From Pseudomonadota bacterium (GTDB taxonomy: Bacteria; Pseudomonadota; Gammaproteobacteria; Pseudomonadales; Azotimanducaceae): a stretch of 5,292 bases of DNA. Under the pieces are notes generated by a model that saw only the letters and a program-made list of their open reading frames with translations, was not told the DNA's origin and made no database searches. The stretch covers positions 1-5,292 of the forward strand of contig JAQBYL010000320.1 in NCBI GenBank assembly GCA_027622495.1, written 5' to 3'. Of this stretch, positions 1 through 5,292 are shown piece by piece. The position numbers were made by a program, and so were the translations under genes. Within the stretch, counting starts at the first letter, position 1. Each line of letters opens with the position of its first letter.

Positions 1-66
1 ATTGTTCACTTCGTGTTATGCACAGGGCCGTTGAACGGCCATTGTAGTGTAACTGGCAGATTTGTC
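1..66. other. Non-ettA sequence at the left edge (junction with unknown DNA)
   Basis: In the ettA frame this stretch would encode a Cys- and Gly-rich peptide (LCTGPLNGHCSVTG) with no likeness to the helix that precedes this point in EttA proteins. Homology begins abruptly near position 67-76. It could be the end of an insertion element, another recombination junction, or an assembly chimera at a contig end. I do not recognise any specific insertion sequence terminus. Confidence 0.5.
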
Positions 67-1386
67 GACACCGAGATGACCGAGTTGCTGGAAAAGCAGG
101 GCGACCTGCAGACGAAAATCGACGACGCGGATGGCTGGGATGTGGACCGGACCCTCGAAATTGCCGCCGATGCGCTGCGGCTGCCCGCCTGGGATATGCC
201 GGTTAATGTGCTGTCCGGGGGAGAGCGAAGACGCGTGGCGCTGTGCCGGTTGCTTCTGTCCAAACCAGACATGCTGTTGCTTGACGAACCAACCAACCAT
301 CTGGATGCCGAGAGTGTGGCGTGGCTGGAACGGTTTCTGCACGACTACCCTGGCACCGTGGTGGCGGTGACACACGATCGATATTTTCTCGACAACGTTG
401 CCGGCTGGATTCTGGAGCTCGACCGCGGTCGGGGCATTCCATTTGAAGGCAACTACTCGTCGTGGCTCGAACAGAAAGATGCACGGCTGAAGATGGAAGC
501 CTCGCAGGAAAAGGCCCGCCAGCGTTCGATCAGCGCAGAGCTCGACTGGGTTCGCTCCAACCCGAAAGCACGGCAAGCCAAAAGCAAAGCGCGCATGCAG
601 CGTTTTGAAGATCTGATGAGCAAGGATGCGCAGAGCCGCAACGAGACTGCTGAGTTGTACATCCCACCGGGAGAACGCCTCGGCGACAAGGTGATCGATA
701 TCGATGGTGTAGACAAGGGCTTCGGAGATCGCTTGCTGATCGAAGGGCTTAACGTGAGCATTCCACCCGGTGCAATCGTCGGTTTGATCGGCGGCAACGG
801 GGCGGGTAAGTCGACGCTGTTCAAGATGGTCAACGGCATGGAAAAACCCGACGCAGGCAGCGTGACCCTGGGGGATACTGTGGATCTGGCCTACGTGGAT
901 CAGTCACGCGATGCGCTGGATAACAGCAAGACCGTGTGGGAAGAGATTTCAGACAGTCAGGACATCATTCGCGTCAACCATTACGAAACTGCCTCGCGCG
1001 GTTACGTATCGCGTTTTAACTTCAAAGGTTCGGATCAGCAGAAGCGGGTGGGCGATCTGTCGGGTGGCGAACGCAACCGCGTTCATCTGGCAAAACTGTT
1101 ACGGCGCGGCGCGAACGTACTGTTGCTCGACGAACCGACCAACGATCTGGATGTGGAGACTCTGCGGGCCCTGGAAGAAGCGCTGCTGAACTTTCCCGGC
1201 ACCATTTTGATCATCAGTCACGATCGCTGGTTTCTGGATCGGGTGGCGACACACATCCTGGCGTTCGAAGGCGACAGTCATGTGGAATGGTTTGCGGGTA
1301 ATTTCTCGGACTATCTGGTTGATCGAACCAAGCGGTTAGGTAACGCGGAACCGACGCGGCTGAAGTACAAGCCGATCAGTCGGTAG
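1..1386 (+). CDS. ettA: EttA, energy-dependent translational throttle (ABC-F ATPase), N-terminus missing
   Basis: EttA is a cytoplasmic ABC-F protein that binds the ribosomal E site and gates entry into elongation according to the ATP/ADP ratio. Numbering here is from a GTG at position 13, which is not the true start. The protein shows the first ABC signature LSGGE (67-71), Walker B LLLLDEPTNHLD (to 98), H-loop His121, then the P-site tRNA interaction linker starting near Glu153. The second ABC domain has Walker A GGNGAGKS (260-267, with Gly where GPNGAGKS is usual), signature LSGGE (349-353), Walker B with Asp373/Glu374 and H-loop His403. It ends with the typical EttA tail. E. coli EttA is 555 residues. 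Recognisable homology starts near residue 19-22 (positions 67-76), so about 115 residues with the first Walker A are absent. The frame is open to position 1, but the first ~66 bases do not resemble ettA and no ribosome site precedes the GTG. Family assignment is firm. Whether the gene is truncated in the cell or by assembly is unknown. Confidence 0.93.
   Translation: MVHFVLCTGPLNGHCSVTGRFVDTEMTELLEKQGDLQTKIDDADGWDVDRTLEIAADALRLPAWDMPVNVLSGGERRRVALCRLLLSKPDMLLLDEPTNHLDAESVAWLERFLHDYPGTVVAVTHDRYFLDNVAGWILELDRGRGIPFEGNYSSWLEQKDARLKMEASQEKARQRSISAELDWVRSNPKARQAKSKARMQRFEDLMSKDAQSRNETAELYIPPGERLGDKVIDIDGVDKGFGDRLLIEGLNVSIPPGAIVGLIGGNGAGKSTLFKMVNGMEKPDAGSVTLGDTVDLAYVDQSRDALDNSKTVWEEISDSQDIIRVNHYETASRGYVSRFNFKGSDQQKRVGDLSGGERNRVHLAKLLRRGANVLLLDEPTNDLDVETLRALEEALLNFPGTILIISHDRWFLDRVATHILAFEGDSHVEWFAGNFSDYLVDRTKRLGNAEPTRLKYKPISR
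26..40. repeat. Short perfect inverted repeat near the ettA junction
   Basis: GGCCGTT, a single G, then AACGGCC form a perfect 7-bp inverted repeat with a one-base centre. No T run follows on either strand, so it is not a rho-independent terminator. A one-base loop cannot form a normal hairpin, so a protein-binding palindrome or chance is likelier. It lies wholly inside the non-ettA sequence at the left edge. Confidence 0.5.
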
Positions 1387-1691
1387 GGGGTGAATCGGTT
1401 TTCGCGGCTGATGATTTTATAGGTCTCTTCGTAAATTGATTTTCTAGGACCTATTGAGACGATCTCGATCAGCGTCATGGATACTACTGAGTAGATGACG
1501 CGGATTCGGCCTACCCGAAAACTTCGCAGGCCTTGCAGTTCATGAGTCAACGTTTTACCACTCATCGGATCATCAATGATGGTTCTCAAAGCCGCCTTTA
1601 ATCGGCGTTTTAAGACAGGATGAGAATGACGAATGAGGTTGGTTGTTTCGACCGATACTCTTAGCCTGATACCCGATTCTGAAGGATCCAT
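1311..1691 (-). CDS. RelE/ParE-family type II toxin
   Basis: The 126-residue product matches the RelE/ParE toxin fold. It has an N-terminal helical part with a basic stretch (HPVLKRRLKAAL, 24-35), the DDP turn (40-42), then the hallmark strands GLRSFRVGRIRVIYSV (54-69) and IEIVSIGPRKSIYEE (75-89). Members of this family are usually mRNA interferases on the ribosome or gyrase poisons; the sequence does not tell which. The start ATG directly follows the antitoxin TGA with no spacer, suggesting translational coupling, and only a weak GGG precedes it. Family members normally end around residue 90-100. Here the frame continues, and the last 25 residues are antisense to the end of ettA, so the native stop may have been lost when the module landed there. 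The frame is intact although its partner antitoxin is frameshifted. Toxin identity is fairly sure; activity is not. Confidence 0.85.
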   Translation of the reverse strand: MDPSESGIRLRVSVETTNLIRHSHPVLKRRLKAALRTIIDDPMSGKTLTHELQGLRSFRVGRIRVIYSVVSMTLIEIVSIGPRKSIYEETYKIISRENRFTPYRLIGLYFSRVGSALPNRLVRSTR

Positions 1692-1954
1692 TCACCCGTC
1701 AATCAGTTCATCGAGCGTATAAAGATTGACCCTCTTTCCCTTCAGCTTGCGTAATCCCACCTTGATCTCGGCCATCAACTCAGCATCTGACATCACGGCT
1801 ACTGTCTCGCGCAGGCTTTCAAATTCATTCGGACTGACAAGAACTGCGGCGGGGCACCGTTTCTGGTGATCATCACCTCTTCATCTGAAACATTGATCGC
1901 GTCGATCAATGCGCTGAGTTTCATCTTCGCCTCAGATAACGAGAGAGTTTTCAT
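1692..1954 (-). pseudogene. Phd/YefM-family antitoxin, frameshifted
   Basis: Reading from ATG at 1954, the product is MKTLSLSEAKMKLSALIDAI, continuing to ITRNG at residues 29-33, a typical Phd/YefM N-terminal DNA-binding half. In frame it then stops at TAG 1801-1799 after 51 codons. Shifting one base at the C run (plus-strand G run 1851-1854) restores PAAVLVSPNEFESL and a charged toxin-binding tail ending TLDELIDG at TGA 1694-1692. With one extra C the joined protein would be 87 residues reading TRNGAPAAVLVSP, which is characteristic of the family. A single-base deletion or a sequencing error in the C run is therefore the simplest reading. A good ribosome site, AGGGG (1965-1961), lies 6 bases before the ATG. 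The toxin gene follows without a gap. As written, the product keeps the likely DNA-binding half and loses the part that neutralises the toxin. Confidence 0.82.
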
Positions 1955-1994
1955 TTGCCGCCCCTGAATTCAGGTTGACTCGAATTCTGGTCAT
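1932..1994 (-). CDS. Possible 20-codon leader ORF overlapping the antitoxin start
   Basis: A strong Shine-Dalgarno sequence, AAAGGAG (2005-1999), sits 4 bases before an ATG at 1994. The frame runs 20 codons (MTRIRVNLNSGAANENSLVI) to TGA at 1934-1932, so it overlaps the first seven antitoxin codons in another frame. If translated it could couple or modulate antitoxin translation. Alternatively the ribosome site is a relic, or the ORF is chance. The peptide resembles nothing I know. Confidence 0.2.
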   Translation of the reverse strand: MTRIRVNLNSGAANENSLVI

Positions 1995-2058
1995 TGGGCT
2001 CCTTTAAGAAATACAAAACAATTCCTCTCGTGAGCAGACCTTACCCCGCCTTTCATCG
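1955..2058 (-). promoter_or_regulatory. Likely promoter/operator region of the toxin-antitoxin module
   Basis: This 104-bp gap separates the end of the peptidase gene from the antitoxin start and must carry the module's promoter unless transcription reads through from radA and the peptidase gene. It is AT-rich on the upstream side (TTGTTTTGTATTTCTTAAA on the minus strand, roughly 2004-2022). I could not fix a convincing -35/-10 pair with normal spacing. No hairpin followed by a T run is visible to terminate the upstream genes. Confidence 0.4.
1963..1974. promoter_or_regulatory. Perfect 12-bp palindrome, candidate antitoxin operator
   Basis: CCTGAATTCAGG is self-complementary and overlaps the antitoxin ribosome site, ending 9 bases before its ATG. 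A second, partly matching copy (GAATTC at 1982-1987, flanked by TGG) lies 16 bp away. Type II antitoxins commonly repress their own operon through paired palindromes at this position. That role is inferred here from position and symmetry only. Confidence 0.45.
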
Positions 2059-4320
2059 TCAGTCAGACCGGGATATCCCATTCAGATAGTCAGCAAACGC
2101 CTCCAGAACCTGGGCGGTGATCTGAATCTGATCATCAACACCCGCATAATCCTTTGCCTCGATCGCTTCGCGCACCCGCGGCAGTGTCTTCACGCCGTAA
2201 CCCGTGTAGAAACCTGGAGCGTATACCTGGTGCCGGTACCATTCGCGCTGTGGCAGACCGGCGGGTGAGGTGAGCTGACGCTCGCTCAGGTAAAGCTTGC
2301 GGTTCAGCGCTTCACTTGCCTCACCGTCTTGTGCTACATCAGCAAGCTTTTCATCGAGATCGGACGCGGCAGTTTCGAGGCGCACGATGGCATTTTTAAG
2401 CGGGGCGAAATTGAAGTAAGGAACGGCCGTCAGGTTCTGGGGGGCAGTCAGCGGTCGGGTGGGGTCGAGCGCCAGATCAAAGGCTTTATCTTTTTTGAGT
2501 TTAGCGTCGGACACCGCGTCAGACCGTTGTGTATCAGCGAGATTTTCGATTTCTTCGACGTAGGTTTTGAGGTTGTCGGCAAGATTGGTAAAGCGGAACG
2601 GCAGAACCGCGGCATTGGCCAGGCGCAGGGTGACTCGCCCGGTAACATCGGCAAGGGCTACACCGTAGGCCATGCCTGGGTCGCGAAACCTGCTGAAGTG
2701 CTCATAGGTATCGTACAGGGTGTGGTAACTGCCGTGGCCACTTTCACCACCAAAGGCGATGTTGCCCGAAGCAATGCCTAGGTGTTGCAGAAAGGGGGTG
2801 TAATCCGATCCTGAACCGAGCGGAGAAATGCGCAGGTCTTTGCTCGCCTTGAGCTCATTTTTCTGCGCTTGTGTGCCATTAACATTGACGCTGGCCCGAT
2901 AGCGGTCGCTGACGGATACACTGGTTTGCGGATCGATCACCGTTCGCGCCACCTGGTTGAACAGGTGCTCCAGCGTGTGGCTGCCGCCCATGAACACAAA
3001 ACCCCGCCCGCTGCCATCGGTGTTGAGATACGCAACCGCTTTGTCTTTCAGAACGGTCGCGTTGTCTTCCACCCATTCAGTAGAGCCGATGAGGCCAGGT
3101 TCTTCAGCATCCCATGCGGCGAACACAATGCTGCGCATGGGTGGCTTTCCCTCTGCGGCTAACTCGCCGATTGCTTTTGCCTCGGCCATCATCGCCACCA
3201 GACCGGAGATGGGATCACCCGCGCCGTGGTTCCAGCCGTCGTGATGGTTGCCGCGGATGATCCACTGATCCGGGTAGGTCGTGCCTTGCATGCGTGCGAT
3301 CACGTTTTCGATGGTGATCATCTCCCACTCGAAGCTTGCCTTGAGCCGGACTTTGGCCGGCCCCGGACCCATGTGGTAAGTGATTGGCAGCGCGCCACGC
3401 CACTCGGCCGGCACCACCTCACCGCCCAGGGCGCCAAGCAGTGGCAAAGCGTCGCGATAGGAGATTGGCAGCACCGGTATTCGGGTAATCGTGACGGCGT
3501 CTTTACGCTTTAACCGCTTGGCATTTTTGGTTGCACCGCGGCCGGGTGTCAGTACATCACCAGGATAGGTGGGCATGTCCACCACCGAACCGCGTTGCAC
3601 ACCACTGTCGTTTTTGAATGGACCTTCCGGATACACGTCACCGGCTGCATAGCCGTCGTCGGCCGGGTCCGAGTAGATCAGCGCACCGATCGCACCATGC
3701 TCTGCCGCCAGTTTGGGTTTGATACCCCGCCAGGATTTGCCATAGCGGGCGATGGCAATCTTGCCTTTGACATCAATACCGTAACGTTCCAGTAACTCGT
3801 AGTCTTCCGGGATGCCGTAGTTGACGTACACAAGTTCCGCGGTGACGTCGCCGTCAATCGAGAAGGCGTTGAACGGTGGCAGCACATCGGCGCGCTGGCT
3901 TGAGCTTTCATCGCCTTCAACAATGTCTTCCTGTAGACCGGCGCTGTAATATTCGGGCTCGATCAGTTCAACAATTCGGTCAATGGGCTTTGGCAGCAGA
4001 ACCTCATAACTTGCGACTTCAGTTGTATAACCCCATTCCCGAAACAGCTTCACAAGCATTTCAACGTTAGCGCGGCTGTGCGGTGAACCCGCATGGTGCG
4101 GATGCCGCGCGAGCTCCTGCATCCACTGATCCAGGTCTTTGGCGTTGAGGCGGGATTTGTAGTCATCCTCGAGGGCAAGCTGCTGTTGACCCGCGTCTTC
4201 GCTGAAGCCGATTGGTGACTCGGGCTCGCCTGCGAAAGCTGTCGGTCCGCAAACAGCGAACGCACAGAGGGCAACGATGCCAATCGATTTCAAGGCCAGT
4301 TGGTTACACACTCTGTTCAT
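2059..4320 (-). CDS. Secreted M28 zinc metallopeptidase, glutamate carboxypeptidase II-like
   Basis: This complete 753-residue protein starts with a Sec signal peptide: Lys11, a hydrophobic core, and a likely cut after AFA (Ala30). No proper lipobox is present, so a periplasmic or secreted enzyme is expected. A PA-type domain follows (about 150-290, with GIDVKGKIAIARYG), then the M28 catalytic domain. By alignment from memory to human GCPII, the zinc ligands are His359, bridging Asp369 (GDP), Glu407, Asp435 and His533 (SYHTLYDTYE), with catalytic Glu406 in WDAEE. A C-terminal TfR-like dimerisation domain (about 620-750) completes the usual architecture. GCPII residues that bind glutamate are changed: Asn519, Arg534, Arg536 and Lys699 correspond to Ser505, Asn520, Ala522 and Gly707. 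An aminopeptidase or dipeptidase for other peptides is therefore likelier than folate or NAAG hydrolysis. It lies 23 bp downstream of radA and is probably co-transcribed. Start and family are secure; the substrate is unknown. Confidence 0.93.
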   Translation of the reverse strand: MNRVCNQLALKSIGIVALCAFAVCGPTAFAGEPESPIGFSEDAGQQQLALEDDYKSRLNAKDLDQWMQELARHPHHAGSPHSRANVEMLVKLFREWGYTTEVASYEVLLPKPIDRIVELIEPEYYSAGLQEDIVEGDESSSQRADVLPPFNAFSIDGDVTAELVYVNYGIPEDYELLERYGIDVKGKIAIARYGKSWRGIKPKLAAEHGAIGALIYSDPADDGYAAGDVYPEGPFKNDSGVQRGSVVDMPTYPGDVLTPGRGATKNAKRLKRKDAVTITRIPVLPISYRDALPLLGALGGEVVPAEWRGALPITYHMGPGPAKVRLKASFEWEMITIENVIARMQGTTYPDQWIIRGNHHDGWNHGAGDPISGLVAMMAEAKAIGELAAEGKPPMRSIVFAAWDAEEPGLIGSTEWVEDNATVLKDKAVAYLNTDGSGRGFVFMGGSHTLEHLFNQVARTVIDPQTSVSVSDRYRASVNVNGTQAQKNELKASKDLRISPLGSGSDYTPFLQHLGIASGNIAFGGESGHGSYHTLYDTYEHFSRFRDPGMAYGVALADVTGRVTLRLANAAVLPFRFTNLADNLKTYVEEIENLADTQRSDAVSDAKLKKDKAFDLALDPTRPLTAPQNLTAVPYFNFAPLKNAIVRLETAASDLDEKLADVAQDGEASEALNRKLYLSERQLTSPAGLPQREWYRHQVYAPGFYTGYGVKTLPRVREAIEAKDYAGVDDQIQITAQVLEAFADYLNGISRSD

Positions 4321-4326
4321 GGCGTC

Positions 4327-4334
4327 TTTCCTTT
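4327..4334 (-). promoter_or_regulatory. Ribosome binding site of the M28 peptidase gene
   Basis: AAAGGAAA on the minus strand lies 6 bases before the ATG at 4320 and supports that start. It sits inside the 23-bp gap after the radA stop. That leaves little room for a separate promoter close to the start and points to an operon, although a promoter inside radA cannot be excluded. Confidence 0.7.
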
Positions 4335-4343
4335 ATCGAATTT

Positions 4344-5292
4344 CTACAGTCCGCTTATCACATCAAGCGCTGAACTTAGGCTTTTTACCCCATGAACCGT
4401 CATGTCCCGAACATTTTCGCGCGGGCTGTTGGCAAATGGAACGATGGCTGTTTTAAAACCGTACTTGCGGGCTTCCATGATGCGCTCCTGACCGTTAGCC
4501 ACTGGCCGCACCTCACCGGTTAGTCCCAGTTCGCCAAAAACGATCAGATCCTTCGGCAGAGCGCGGTTACGGTACGAACTCAACACCGCCAGCAAACTCG
4601 CAAGATCAGCGCCGGTTTCGGTGATGCGCACACCGCCTACCACATTGGCGAACACATCCTGATCAGCGAGCGTGATGCCACAGTGGCGATGCAACACCGC
4701 AAGATGCATGGCGAGCCGCTGTTGGTCCAGGCCAACGGCCACGCGTTTTGGATATCCACCCTGCATCTGATCGACCAGCGCCTGCAGTTCAATCAGAAGC
4801 GGTCGTGTGCCTTCCCAGGTTACCGTGGCAACACTGCCCGGCACATCCAGGTCACCGCGCTGCAGAAATATTGCAGAAGGATTGCTCACTTCTTTCATGC
4901 CGCCATCTGTCATGGCGAACACACCCAGTTCATTCACTGCACCAAAACGGTTTTTGTGACTGCGAAGTGTGCGGTAACGACTACCTGCCGGAGCATCGAG
5001 CATCAGAAAACAGTCGATCATGTGTTCCAGAACCTTGGGTCCTGCCAGGCTACCTTCTTTGGTGACGTGCCCGACAAGGATGACCACGGTGTTGGTCTGT
5101 TTGGCAAGGCGGGTGAAAAAAGCTGCAGATTCACGAACCTGGCTGACACTTCCGGCTGTGGAGTCCACCCGCTCCAGTTGCATGACCTGTATGGAATCCA
5201 CTACCACCACTTTGGGGGATTCCGCTTCGATCAGATTGCCCACCCGTTCCACTGCGGTGAGCGATGCCACCTGAAGCCCTCCTACATCGAGA
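4344..5292 (-). CDS. radA: RadA/Sms DNA repair and recombination ATPase, N-terminus beyond the window
   Basis: RadA is a RecA-like, DnaB-type helicase that promotes branch migration and processing of recombination intermediates. About 315 residues are visible, against about 460 for E. coli RadA. Numbering from the GTG at 5270, the protein shows Walker B VVVVDS (21-26), the RadA-specific KNRFG motif (106-110) within RSHKNRFGAVNELGVF, and EVSNPSAIFL (127-136). The C-terminal Lon-like domain (about 170-308) contains VANVVGG-type sequence (ANVVGG, 208-213) and FGELGLTGEVRPV (245-257). The Lon catalytic lysine is not present at the expected place (ANGQERI), as is normal for this non-proteolytic domain. 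The zinc finger and Walker A lie outside the window; the frame stays open to the edge (LDVGGLQ precedes the GTG). An AGGAGG 7 bases before that GTG imitates a start but is internal. TAG at 4346-4344 ends the gene 23 bp before the peptidase start. Confidence 0.95.
   Translation of the reverse strand, partial: LDVGGLQVASLTAVERVGNLIEAESPKVVVVDSIQVMQLERVDSTAGSVSQVRESAAFFTRLAKQTNTVVILVGHVTKEGSLAGPKVLEHMIDCFLMLDAPAGSRYRTLRSHKNRFGAVNELGVFAMTDGGMKEVSNPSAIFLQRGDLDVPGSVATVTWEGTRPLLIELQALVDQMQGGYPKRVAVGLDQQRLAMHLAVLHRHCGITLADQDVFANVVGGVRITETGADLASLLAVLSSYRNRALPKDLIVFGELGLTGEVRPVANGQERIMEARKYGFKTAIVPFANSPRENVRDMTVHGVKSLSSALDVISGL

Noticed and set aside
13..15. GTG at 13 as the start of a 457-residue EttA
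   Set aside because: There is no ribosome site, no homology for the first ~18 residues, and the first ATP-binding half would be missing. It is only the first start codon in an edge-open frame.
11..21. GTTATGC as an integron attC core site
   Set aside because: It does not match the GTTRRRY consensus, and no partner core site or integrase is visible in the window.
16..576. Long minus-strand frames opposite ettA (also 453-839)
   Set aside because: They are antisense shadows of a strongly recognisable coding frame, with no family motifs and no ribosome sites.
1373..1384. CCGA-TCAG-TCGG as a terminator hairpin at the ettA stop
   Set aside because: The stem is only 4 bp, no T run follows, and it overlaps coding sequence on both strands.
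1975..1980. TTGACT on the plus strand as a -35 box
   Set aside because: No -10 element is found at 16-18 bp and no plus-strand gene lies downstream.
2329..3795. Plus-strand frames of 60-150 codons opposite the M28 gene
   Set aside because: The peptidase frame is complete with all catalytic motifs; these opposite frames match nothing and follow from codon bias.
5268..5283. AGGAGG 7 bases before a GTG (5270) that would begin a 308-residue RadA
   Set aside because: The frame continues open to the window edge and RadA needs the upstream zinc finger and Walker A, so this is most likely an internal coincidence. A short isoform cannot be tested here.

Overview
The window most resembles a gammaproteobacterial chromosome. 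The EttA and RadA proteins read like the gammaproteobacterial versions (judged from memory of E. coli and related sequences), the coding GC is moderate (about 57% in a hand-counted ettA stretch), and a secreted M28 peptidase of the glutamate-carboxypeptidase-II type is present. No genus can be named.

Layout. (1) Positions 1-1386, + strand: most of ettA, the ABC-F translation factor. About 115 N-terminal residues, including the first Walker A, are absent. The first ~66 bases do not look like ettA although the frame stays open through them. (2) Positions 1311-1994, - strand: a compact type II toxin-antitoxin module of about 47% GC. It has an intact RelE/ParE-type toxin and, immediately upstream, a Phd/YefM-type antitoxin whose frame is broken by what looks like one missing C in a C run. 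The toxin ORF runs 76 bp into the 3' end of ettA on the opposite strand. (3) Positions 1955-2058: a gap holding the likely promoter/operator of the TA module, with a perfect 12-bp palindrome and a possible 20-codon leader ORF. (4) Positions 2059-4320, - strand: a complete 753-residue secreted M28 metallopeptidase with all zinc ligands but without the glutamate-recognition residues of human GCPII. (5) Positions 4344-5292, - strand: the C-terminal two thirds of radA (sms), running off the right edge.

How the genes relate. radA and the peptidase gene are 23 bp apart on the same strand, with a good ribosome binding site in the gap, and are probably co-transcribed, though no functional link is evident. 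The antitoxin and toxin genes abut (TGA directly followed by ATG), as expected for translational coupling. The TA module looks like a lower-GC insertion between ettA and the peptidase gene. I see no rRNA, tRNA, CRISPR array or clear rho-independent terminator. The most notable points are the frameshifted antitoxin beside an open toxin frame and the unexplained left end of ettA. I found no convincing new multi-gene system.
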